Part shown: positions 1 through 5,413 of the stretch, piece by piece
How positions within the stretch are numbered: position 1 is the stretch's first letter
How the letters are laid out: each line of letters starts with the position of its first letter
Origin: Parachlamydiaceae bacterium
GTDB lineage: Bacteria; Chlamydiota; Chlamydiia; Chlamydiales; Parachlamydiaceae
Assembly: GCA_013817115.1 (NCBI GenBank)
Contig: JACDDG010000135.1
Coordinates: 1 to 6,612 of the forward strand
Direction: 5' to 3'
Length of the DNA: 6,612 nt
Notes under the pieces: model-generated
What the model was told of the DNA's origin: nothing
Database searches by the model: none
Seen by the model: only the letters and a program-made list of their open reading frames with translations
Position numbers and translations under genes: made by a program

Positions 1-1
1 C

Positions 2-564
2 GCTGATTTTAAAGGTGAAAAAACGAGGGGATATAAGAATTTACTTACTTAGATGGTGTAAGTACAGGCCCTAAATTAGTCTGTGAGGGTATCCAACGGG
101 ATTTTGCGGTCATAGATTATAATAGAGACTTAACTTTATCCATAAATGGGCAAATTCTTGAAAAACCTGATCAAAAAGAGGGTAAGGACTATAAGTTTTC
201 TGATTTTCCCGAATTAAATCAATTGGGACTTACTAAAGACATGTTTACGAAAATAGGGATCTTTTCCCAACAAGGCTCAAAGGCAGATGGAATAGATTTT
301 ATCAATGAAAATTTTCAAAATGCCGTTCCAATTTATGCGGGCGTCAAAGCAAAGGATCTCATAAAAACTGTTGCTAATATAACCAAAAAAGGCAATGACA
401 TTATATTAAAACTGACGTTTCCACTTATTATCTTTGATAAGAAGAAATTTGAGGAAGATGGGATTAAAGAAATTACAGCTCATACATTATTTACAAAAGA
501 AATTAATTTATCAAATGACGATGAATCCGTATTTTTACACTTAAGTAAATACCAATCAGTATAG
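2..564 (+). pseudogene. Unrecognised hypothetical protein, 3' part, apparently frameshifted near its left edge
   Basis: I do not recognise this protein. The frame ending at TAG 562-564 is open from position 37 and reads like real protein throughout, for example YLDGVSTGPKLVCEG and DYNRDLTLSINGQILEKPD before position 223. Yet the frame has no ATG, GTG or TTG before a TTG at 223, and an ATG only at 241. Stops at 34-36 and upstream close it, while frame 2 is open from the left edge to TAG 50-52 and reads ADFKGEKTRGYKN. Joining the two between 37 and 49 (one base lost, for example from an A or T run) gives a continuous product. The visible part is about 185 residues, soluble, Lys/Asp/Ile rich, with no membrane segment or known motif. 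It may be a decayed gene, a sequencing slip, or a shorter intact gene starting at 223 or 241. A terminator follows directly. The reading frame is well supported; the broken status is an inference. Confidence 0.5.
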
Positions 565-574
565 CATTTAATTG

Positions 575-609
575 AAGTCGTTGTACGCCAGTGCCGCGAC
601 TTTTTGTTT
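575..609 (+). terminator. Rho-independent terminator of the left-hand gene
   Basis: AAGTCG (575-580) pairs with CGACTT (597-602). Inside, GTAC (583-586) pairs with GTGC (591-594) around a GCCA loop, with one G-U pair and a small 2x2 internal mismatch between the two helices. A T-rich run, TTTTTGTTT, follows on the + strand and overlaps the end of the stem. It lies 10 nt after the TAG of the upstream gene, in the convergent gap before the end of the yggS-like gene. On the - strand the hairpin is not followed by a T run, so it should act mainly on + strand transcripts. Confidence 0.75.
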
Positions 610-641
610 CCATCAGATCCAATTAGTCCGAGAATAAATTA

Positions 642-1331
642 CTAAGCAAAAATAGCTGAACCAATGCGCAGTAGAGTTGCCCCTTCTTCAATGGCGATAA
701 GGTAATCATGCGACATCCCCATAGACAAATGAGGGAAAGTTTGTGCTCCATAACATTCTTTCAAAGTCTCTTGCAGCTTCCTTAAACTGGCAAAGCAAGA
801 GTGTATTAGTGTTTTGTCTTCTGTTAGAGGCGCTATTGTCATCAATCCCTGAATTGCAATACATGGAAAGTTCAGAATTTCGTCGCAGGCAGCTTTACAT
901 TCTTCAATGGTCATGCCTTGTTTTGTACGTTCCCCGGAAGTATTAACTTGTATAAGAATATTTGTTGTTAAACTTGCTTCAAAACTACATTTTGCAATTT
1001 TCCGCGCTAACTCTAACGAGTCAACAGAATGAATTAAGGCAGACATCGAGATTGCTTTTCGAACTTTATTTTTTTGCAAAGGTCCCATATAATGCCATAC
1101 AACATCTTTTGGAGCCTCTATAATTTTACCTTCTAATTCCTGTATTCGACTTTCAGCGAAGAGGCGCTGTCCTGAGGCGTAAAGGGGCTCAACTTCGCTC
1201 CAAGAGTGACCTTTTGAGGCCACAACCAAACTGATGTCTTGAGGATTGCGCTCGCAATTTTTCGCCTTTTCTTCGATAGTGTTGATCAACTTAAGATAAG
1301 AATTAATGATAGGAGAGAAATAATTTTTCAT
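642..1331 (-). CDS. yggS: YggS/PLPBP-family pyridoxal phosphate homeostasis protein
   Basis: This 229-residue protein belongs to the cytoplasmic YggS/PROSC family, which binds pyridoxal 5'-phosphate and buffers its supply; the family has an alanine-racemase-type barrel but no established enzymatic activity. Family landmarks appear in order: LVVASKGHS with the PLP-binding lysine at K40, the WHYMGPLQKNK block (79-89), HSVD (101-104), LIQVNTSGE (126-134), QGLMTI (161-166), the phosphate-binding LSMGMSHDY (202-210) and LRIGSAIFA (221-229). Length matches the family. Two oddities: the usual GEN-x-x-QE element is AESRIQE (59-65), and the protein stops right after IGSAIFA, without the short G-x-R-x-Y-like tail found in many members. 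The start is the only ATG at the family's N-terminus; its leader is A-rich without a Shine-Dalgarno. A TATTAT on the - strand (1359-1354) is a possible -10 box, without a good -35. The gene stands alone, separated from the right-hand operon by the repeat element. Confidence 0.95.
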   Translation of the reverse strand: MKNYFSPIINSYLKLINTIEEKAKNCERNPQDISLVVASKGHSWSEVEPLYASGQRLFAESRIQELEGKIIEAPKDVVWHYMGPLQKNKVRKAISMSALIHSVDSLELARKIAKCSFEASLTTNILIQVNTSGERTKQGMTIEECKAACDEILNFPCIAIQGLMTIAPLTEDKTLIHSCFASLRKLQETLKECYGAQTFPHLSMGMSHDYLIAIEEGATLLRIGSAIFA

Positions 1332-1408
1332 TTTTTTTATGTTTTTAAAGGCTATAATAGAACAAAGGCATCACATTCTCTTCGAAATAAATGGCAAATG
1401 CTGTCCAA

Positions 1409-1441
1409 TTTTGCAAACTTGAATAGATACCTCGCCATAGG
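1409..1441 (+). repeat. Left terminal inverted repeat of the palindromic element
   Basis: It starts TTTTGCAAACTTGAATAG and ends CTCGCCATAGG. The reverse complement of 1664-1695 matches it at 29 of 33 aligned positions: one A is missing in the right copy, and three bases differ between the AATAGA and GCCATAGG blocks. Its last two bases overlap the start of the perfect 35-bp inverted repeat. Confidence 0.75.
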
Positions 1442-1474
1442 TGTCAAATGCCGCGCTTCTTATAATGCCGCGTG
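1440..1474 (+). repeat. Left arm of a perfect 35-bp inverted repeat
   Basis: The arm begins GGTGTCAAATGCCGCGC and ends AATGCCGCGTG. It is the exact reverse complement of 1527-1561, with a 52-bp spacer between the arms. Within it the 9-mer AATGCCGCG occurs twice, 17 bp apart (1447 and 1464). Its GC-rich CCGCGC cores stand out from the AT-rich surroundings. Confidence 0.95.
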
Positions 1475-1526
1475 GACTCATGTAGGCGCCTTTAAGATTA
1501 TACATGCAGCCTATATCCCATTTTTA

Positions 1527-1561
1527 CACGCGGCATTATAAGAAGCGCGGCATTTGACACC
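1527..1561 (-). repeat. Right arm of the perfect 35-bp inverted repeat
   Basis: It begins CACGCGGCATTATAAG and ends GCGCGGCATTTGACACC, and pairs with 1440-1474 without a mismatch. Its last 17 bases (1545-1561) are reused in a competing hairpin: GCGCGGCATTTG (1545-1556) is perfectly complementary to CAAATGCCGCGC (1561-1572) across an ACAC loop. Forming that hairpin excludes pairing with the left arm. Confidence 0.95.
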
Positions 1562-1587
1562 AAATGCCGCGCGCGGCATTTGGTGTC
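1556..1587. repeat. Perfect 32-bp palindrome
   Basis: GACACCAAATGCCGCG (1556-1571) is followed with no spacer by CGCGGCATTTGGTGTC (1572-1587), its exact reverse complement. The GC-rich centre, GCCGCGCGCGGC, should favour cruciform or hairpin formation. The left half overlaps the right arm of the 35-bp repeat and the ACAC-loop hairpin. No T-run follows on either strand, so it is not a standard intrinsic terminator. Confidence 0.95.
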
Positions 1588-1601
1588 TGACGTGATATTC
1601 A

Positions 1602-1647
1602 GATATTTGCACAATTAGAAACCTGGCGTCCAAGAAGTGCAAATGTC
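1602..1647. repeat. Imperfect inverted repeat in the right half of the element
   Basis: GATATTTGCAC (1602-1612) pairs with GTGCAAATGTC (1637-1647) at 10 of 11 positions, the other being a T opposite a G. A further 6-bp match, CCTGGC (1622-1627) with GCCAGG (1670-1675), uses the loop of this hairpin and would form a pseudoknot-like or alternative pairing. Confidence 0.5.
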
Positions 1648-1663
1648 AGATGTTAGGTCTGAA

Positions 1664-1695
1664 CCTATGGCCAGGCGTCTATTCAAGTTGCAAAA
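1664..1695 (-). repeat. Right terminal inverted repeat of the palindromic element
   Basis: Read on the - strand it starts TTTTGCAACTTGAATAG and ends CCTGGCCATAGG, matching the left repeat at 1409-1441 apart from one indel and three substitutions. It ends 20 bp short of the stop of the small membrane-protein gene (1716-1718), so the element lies immediately downstream of the operon. Confidence 0.75.
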
Positions 1696-1715
1696 TAGCT
1701 AGCACATGAGAAGCT

Positions 1716-2213
1716 TTAATGCTTTTTGTCTCGCATACCTACGGGAGGTGACATGATTTCTTGCCATAGGATCATATCTTGAGATGCTTTTAACCGTTTC
1801 TTTAAGTAAAACGCTCCGGATTTTCTTTTTTCAGCTATTGCATAAGCATCTTTTTTAACAGCGTATGGATCTTTATAAGGATCCTTTTCAGACAAATAGG
1901 GCGTTTGTACGTGAGATTTTAGCGGTTTTTCTTTTCCATTTTTCTGTGGCTGTTTTGCAGATGAATGCTCCCACTTTGGAACCTCTTTCTGAGGTCTTAA
2001 GGCTAAAGGAGCCCTCGGCTGCTGCTTCGCAACAGGGGTTGGCTTCATGTCGCTATCGATCCCCTGCAAAAACTCTTTCAAGCGCTGAGCTTGCTCCATC
2101 TCTTCAGACTCTATCTCATCAGATTGCCCTTGCTGACTCTGCCGTTTATTTCTGGCTGAATGCAACAAAAATAGCATCATTGCAATGAAACCTATAAATT
2201 CAACAACATTCAT
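1716..2213 (-). CDS. Small single-pass membrane protein at the end of the NfeD-FloA operon
   Basis: I do not recognise a named family. With the ATG at 2213-2211 the product has 165 residues: a membrane segment (about 4-18, VEFIGFIAMMLFLL), a basic R-x-K-R stop-transfer flank, then a charged, Gln/Lys/Pro-rich cytoplasmic stretch (about 22-110). A DPYKDPYAVKKDAYA repeat-like segment (111-125) follows, then a compact C-terminus with LKASQDMILWQEIMSPPVGMRD (141-162, quoted in part: the key residues are L, Q, I, L, W, E, I, P, P and R). That tail resembles, from memory, a short motif ending many small PVC-group proteins; I hold this loosely. The frame is open 19 codons further upstream into floA, but GGGAGG lies just before this ATG and only 1 nt separates it from the floA stop, so the short start is right. 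Its position suggests a flotillin/NfeD partner. Confidence 0.8.
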   Translation of the reverse strand: MNVVEFIGFIAMMLFLLHSARNKRQSQQGQSDEIESEEMEQAQRLKEFLQGIDSDMKPTPVAKQQPRAPLALRPQKEVPKWEHSSAKQPQKNGKEKPLKSHVQTPYLSEKDPYKDPYAVKKDAYAIAEKRKSGAFYLKKRLKASQDMILWQEIMSPPVGMRDKKH

Positions 2214-2214
2214 T

Positions 2215-3228
2215 TTAACCTCCCTTTTCGGGCTCTGCAATCGATTTGCGCATTTTTGTATCCGACTCAATGTTTTGAATGCGCATATAGTCCATTATTC
2301 CTAAATTTCCGGAACGGAAGGCATCTGCCATGGCTATAGGTACAGCAGCCTGAGCTTCCACTAACTTGGCTTCCATATCCCGCACTTTGGCCAAGTTTTC
2401 TTGTTCCATTGCGACAGCCATGGCACGACGTTTTTCAGCTTCAGCTTGAGCAATTCTCTTGTCAGATTCAGCCTTATCTGCACGCAACTTAGCCCCGATG
2501 TTCTCCCCAAGATTCAACTCAACAATATCGATCGACAAAATCAAAAAGGCTGTTGAAGAGTCCAAGCCCTTTTCAAGCACTAATTTAGAAATTCGCTGTG
2601 GAGATTCCAGCACCTGAAGATGAGTATCAGAACCCCCGATTGCACTAACAATACCCTCGCCAACACGTGCAATGATTGTCTCTTCAGTTGCACCACCAAC
2701 GAGCTGGGCTATATTTGTTCGTACAGTAACTCTCGCACGCGTATTGATCTGAATGCCGTCTTTCGAAACACCCGTGATATATCCCGCATGATTGGGGCAA
2801 TCGATTACTTTAGGGTACACAGAAGTCTGTACAGCTTCGCGTAAGTCACGACCTGCTAGATCAATCGCAGTAGCACGTCTCCAATCTAGGGGGATGTTAG
2901 CCTTATCGGCTGCAATCAACGCCTGAACTACTTCAGTGACGTGTCCGCCTGCCATAAAGTGAGTTTCCAAGTCAGAGACAGAAACATCTTTCAATCCAGC
3001 CTTGTAAGCTGTGATGCGCGCATTAACAATGACTTTTGGCGGAATTTTACGCAGACTCATTCCAATTATATTTGCGATAGGAATTCGAGTCCCTGACACA
3101 AAGGCTTGAAACCAGAGGCTTATGTATTTGGCCATGATGCTGAATAGAAATATGCCAACAATAACAACCAGACCAAGAAGCATATACGCTTCAATTCCCC
3201 AATCGGAACTAACAATAGAACTGTTCAT
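2215..3228 (-). CDS. floA: FloA-type flotillin-like SPFH/PHB membrane scaffold protein
   Basis: A 337-residue bacterial flotillin of the FloA (YqfA) type, close to the roughly 330 residues of the Bacillus protein. FloA proteins sit on the inner face of the cytoplasmic membrane and oligomerise into membrane microdomains. An N-terminal membrane segment (about 13-34) precedes the SPFH/PHB region, with diagnostic stretches [20 protein letters not shown] (59-78), [20 protein letters not shown] (90-109), [14 protein letters not shown] (121-134) and PKVIDCP (139-145). A helical Ala/Glu/Lys-rich coiled-coil region follows (about 245-295), then [20 protein letters not shown] (296-315). The frame extends 21 codons upstream, but that stretch overlaps the short NfeD gene; the ATG at 3228 has AAGGA 6 nt upstream and lies 10 nt after that gene's stop. 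FloA directly after NfeD genes is the classic arrangement. Nothing essential appears missing. Confidence 0.96.
   Translation of the reverse strand: MNSSIVSSDWGIEAYMLLGLVVIVGIFLFSIMAKYISLWFQAFVSGTRIPIANIIGMSLRKIPPKVIVNARITAYKAGLKDVSVSDLETHFMAGGHVTEVVQALIAADKANIPLDWRRATAIDLAGRDLREAVQTSVYPKVIDCPNHAGYITGVSKDGIQINTRARVTVRTNIAQLVGGATEETIIARVGEGIVSAIGGSDTHLQVLESPQRISKLVLEKGLDSSTAFLILSIDIVELNLGENIGAKLRADKAESDKRIAQAEAEKRRAMAVAMEQENLAKVRDMEAKLVEAQAAVPIAMADAFRSGNLGIMDYMRIQNIESDTKMRKSIAEPEKGG
2219..2224 (-). promoter_or_regulatory. Shine-Dalgarno deciding the start of the small membrane-protein gene
   Basis: GGGAGG on the - strand sits 5 nt before the ATG at 2213, inside the last codons of floA (…Lys-Gly-Gly-stop). 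It supports the 165-residue form over the longer open frame that begins inside floA, and implies translational coupling with floA. Confidence 0.85.
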
Positions 3229-3234
3229 AATGAT

Positions 3235-3239
3235 TCCTT
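3235..3239 (-). promoter_or_regulatory. Shine-Dalgarno deciding the floA start
   Basis: AAGGA on the - strand, 6 nt before the ATG at 3228-3226, overlaps the TAA (3241-3239) of the preceding short NfeD gene. It supports the 337-residue FloA rather than the 358-codon open frame beginning inside the neighbouring gene. Confidence 0.8.
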
Positions 3240-3712
3240 TATGATTTCTTTTCGATGAGTTTGACAAGTAGGCTTTCTTCCTGACCGCCAATCACTTCAA
3301 CTTCTAAATTTTGTGCGATGTAACCGCTAACTGAAATCGCTTGCTCCTTTCGCCCATCGACCAATATATAGCCACCTGGCTTAAGATCTGAAAGTACAAC
3401 ACCTTTTTTGCCTACTGCAGATTCATCAAATGAAGAAGCAACATATCCATCCTGAGATGCATTTGAGCAGATTGTATGCTGAGGACTTGTTTTTTGCATG
3501 CGCCAAATAGCAATTTTGACTAAATAGATTAAAGCAATGATGACAGCCCCAATATAAGCTACCAATGCCAATCCTGAATCAGTTTCAGATGCAAAAAGGT
3601 AGATGCTGGCAAGCACTAATAGTGTTCCAATCGTTCCCATGACAGCACCGGGTAGAAAAAACTCAATAAAAATGAGAAGCATTCCAAAGAGTAATAACAG
3701 AAAAGCACTCAT
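3239..3712 (-). CDS. Short NfeD-family membrane protein with C-terminal OB-fold
   Basis: A 157-residue short NfeD (NfeD1a-like, without protease domain). Three hydrophobic segments at about 2-20, 24-42 and 47-69 include the family's [13 protein letters not shown] turn (18-30). They are followed by a linker and a soluble domain (about 97-155) with the NfeD OB-fold signature: [20 protein letters not shown] (100-119), then [18 protein letters not shown] (126-143). Its family is thought to bind SPFH proteins through this domain, which suits floA next door. The ATG at 3712 overlaps the stop of the long NfeD gene as ATGA (3712-3709) and has GGAG 7 nt upstream. An ATG six codons earlier (3730) lacks a ribosome site and is less likely. 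The linker (about 72-98) is Ser/Asn rich. NfeD membership is clear; the job as FloA partner is inferred from context. Confidence 0.92.
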   Translation of the reverse strand: MSAFLLLLFGMLLIFIEFFLPGAVMGTIGTLLVLASIYLFASETDSGLALVAYIGAVIIALIYLVKIAIWRMQKTSPQHTICSNASQDGYVASSFDESAVGKKGVVLSDLKPGGYILVDGRKEQAISVSGYIAQNLEVEVIGGQEESLLVKLIEKKS

Positions 3713-5403
3713 GATTTCTCTCCACTCCATTTATCGACAATGAGAAAACTTCCGTCAAGATTGACCACAATAATTTTTTCTCCTCTTTCGATTAAATTAC
3801 CATTGCTCATGGCTTCGTAAATTACATCGTTGATGGTAATCTTCCCGGCGGGCCTTAAAGTGGCTACAACTTCTCCAGTAGCTCCGACCTGAGGTAATAA
3901 TCTGGGGTCGTCATTGGCAATATAACCTCTGGAGGCATCTTGCTCATTACCCTTTAGCACAAGAGAACTATATGCAGCAAGCCGCGGAGTTAAAAAGCGT
4001 GCTAAAAGCAAGACAAGGGCCCCGGCAATAAGCAAAGTAAAGCTAAACCATACAAAACGCTCCAATACCATTTGACCGGCAGCGTTTATTCTGTTGGTAC
4101 CCACCTCGTATTCGATAGATTCTAATCCGGGAATCAATAAACCAAAAAGACCGCCTAAGAAAAATAACAAACCCACAAAACCTAGCAATCCAAAAGTGGG
4201 AAGCAAGAAAAGATCAATGATGATTATGGCAAGACCAATGAATAACAGAACAACTTCCAGCCAATTGGCAATTTCCAATGCAAAACTCGAAAGGAGGATC
4301 AAAATTAAACAACTTAATGCCAGCGCACCCGGAACACCAAAACCTGGGCTAGAGAGTTCGACATATGTTCCTAAAATAAGCCCTAAAAGTAAAAGGGAAG
4401 AGACTAATGGAGAGGCTAAAAACGCAAATAATCGCTCCTTCCATTCCATCTGATAGGACTCAATCATTGCATTTGGGATTACATCAAAAAATGGAGCATG
4501 GAATAGTAACAATTTATTAGCGGGCCATTTTCCAATGTCTCGTTCACCATCCGTGATGACACCCGTCTTTTGAGGAAATAGTAACACATCTGCTACATCA
4601 TACTTAAAAAGTTGATCAGCGTTAAGCGTCAGCAGCTTCCCCTTTGGGGAGAGAACAATATCTGCTGCTGGGCCTTCAGTGCGAATTTGAGATTCGCTGT
4701 CAAGCTTGATCACTTTTCCATTTCGAACGACTAAAATGAGATCTTTATCTACCATCGCTTCTGCAATGAGGGGATTGCGACCAAAAAAGTTGGCTCTATT
4801 GGCAAAATCCGCACGCAATGCTGAGTTTATTTTTTCTGATGCAGGAAGCATCTGACTGTTTTCACCGACAATCAGAGGCTCAGCAGCTCCCATGCTGGCA
4901 TCTTTGGCAACCACAATAAATCGACAAGAATAAGCTAACATGGCTCCGGCAGAAATAGCCCAGTTATTGATGAAACAAACGACGGGAATATCGTATTGAA
5001 TGTCAAAATTTTTCAAGGCGTCTGAAATTTTTTGCGCCGCGTAGACCTCTCCACCCGGAGTATTTAGCTCGAGAATAATGAATATCGGTTTTATTTTTTT
5101 GTAAGCTTCCAGAGCATTTTTAACATATAACCACGTACTTTGATTAATACTGCCGGAATGATCTTCAATAATTATATGGCCAATTGTATTGGGTCCATCA
5201 GCATTGAAATGGATATACTGCTTAAGTTTATCCAAAACATCTTTACCGAACAGGGCAGTGCCATTGGCATTGGCAGTCTCAGATAATTCAACTGGAGTCA
5301 AAGAAGGCTCATGTGTGTCCATAACACTGATTTCTTGAGCTTCACCTATTAAAATAAAACAAAAGCACAGCAGGCTTAGAAAACAAACTTTGAAGAGATT
5401 CAT
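3709..5403 (-). CDS. Long NfeD: membrane-bound ClpP-class serine protease with OB-fold (NfeD1b type)
   Basis: A 564-residue long-form NfeD. A signal peptide (about 1-22) is followed by a ClpP/SppA-like protease domain (about 72-290), several membrane helices (about 333-425 and 450-470), and a C-terminal OB-fold (about 505-558). Protease landmarks are NTPGGEVYAAQKISDAL (114-130), the nucleophile S151 in NNWAISAGAML, the substrate-side MGAAEPL (171-177) and the likely general base K191 in SEKINSALR, the Ser-Lys dyad typical of this family. ELSSPGFGVPG (349-359) is the family's membrane-region motif. GEVVATLRPAGKITINDVIY (510-529) marks the OB-fold. By family knowledge the protease faces outside the cytoplasm and cleaves membrane-proximal substrates in concert with SPFH proteins. 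The ATG has AAGG 5 nt upstream and lies 10 nt after the acidic-protein gene. All catalytic parts are present, so I expect an active enzyme. Confidence 0.95.
   Translation of the reverse strand: MNLFKVCFLSLLCFCFILIGEAQEISVMDTHEPSLTPVELSETANANGTALFGKDVLDKLKQYIHFNADGPNTIGHIIIEDHSGSINQSTWLYVKNALEAYKKIKPIFIILELNTPGGEVYAAQKISDALKNFDIQYDIPVVCFINNWAISAGAMLAYSCRFIVVAKDASMGAAEPLIVGENSQMLPASEKINSALRADFANRANFFGRNPLIAEAMVDKDLILVVRNGKVIKLDSESQIRTEGPAADIVLSPKGKLLTLNADQLFKYDVADVLLFPQKTGVITDGERDIGKWPANKLLLFHAPFFDVIPNAMIESYQMEWKERLFAFLASPLVSSLLLLGLILGTYVELSSPGFGVPGALALSCLILILLSSFALEIANWLEVVLLFIGLAIIIIDLFLLPTFGLLGFVGLLFFLGGLFGLLIPGLESIEYEVGTNRINAAGQMVLERFVWFSFTLLIAGALVLLLARFLTPRLAAYSSLVLKGNEQDASRGYIANDDPRLLPQVGATGEVVATLRPAGKITINDVIYEAMSNGNLIERGEKIIVVNLDGSFLIVDKWSGEKS
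3718..3723 (-). promoter_or_regulatory. Shine-Dalgarno deciding the short NfeD start
   Basis: GGAGAG on the - strand lies inside the last codons of the long NfeD gene. Its GGAG core is 7 nt before the ATG at 3712, which is itself part of an ATGA stop/start overlap. This points to translational coupling between the two NfeD proteins. Confidence 0.75.
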
Positions 5404-5413
5404 TATTGCCTTG

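Larger units (their letters stand above)
1409..1695. mobile_element. Non-coding palindromic element with terminal inverted repeats (MITE-like)
   Basis: The gap between the small membrane-protein gene and yggS carries a 287-bp structured element with no credible gene. Its ends, 1409-1441 and 1664-1695, are inverted copies about 33 bp long: both begin TTTTGC, share AACTTGAATAGA, and end in GCCATAGG, with one indel and three substitutions. Between them are the perfect 35-bp inverted repeat, the 32-bp palindrome and a right-hand hairpin described separately. Terminal inverted repeats, short length and lack of a transposase gene fit a non-autonomous insertion (MITE) or the remains of an insertion sequence. 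I see no target-site duplication next to the outer repeats, and I cannot tell from one window whether other copies exist. An alternative is a structured regulatory or terminator region at the end of the flotillin operon. Confidence 0.55.

Noticed and set aside
1353..1358. TATAAT as a + strand promoter
   Set aside because: No acceptable -35 hexamer lies 16-18 bp upstream and no gene follows on the + strand.
1239..1541. Open frame on the + strand running from inside yggS into the palindromic element
   Set aside because: It overlaps the strongly supported yggS coding region on the other strand, crosses the left arm of the inverted repeat and has no ribosome site or recognisable protein features.
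1440..1587. Palindromes as a standard intrinsic terminator or a CRISPR array
   Set aside because: No T run follows the stems on either strand, and there is no series of equal repeats with unique spacers; the copies are inverted and overlapping.
1705..1730. Possible hairpin AGAAGC…GCTTTT near the end of the operon as a terminator
   Set aside because: The stem is only about 6 bp with a wobble, its T run is part of the stem, and it would point the wrong way for the - strand operon.
1865..2188. Open frame on the + strand opposite the small membrane-protein gene
   Set aside because: It is antisense to a gene with a strong ribosome site and a coherent domain layout; its own translation shows no domain.
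2214..2270. Longer N-terminus for the small membrane protein (start at 2270)
   Set aside because: The added 19 residues are floA coding sequence in another frame, and GGGAGG is correctly placed for the ATG at 2213.
3229..3291. Longer N-terminus for FloA (start at 3291)
   Set aside because: The added 21 residues overlap the OB-fold end of the short NfeD; the ATG at 3228 has AAGGA and gives the usual FloA length and N-terminal membrane helix.
4094..4453. Open frame on the + strand opposite the NfeD membrane helices
   Set aside because: Its Lys/Pro/Asn-rich translation is what the reverse complement of hydrophobic helix codons gives; the NfeD frame is certain.
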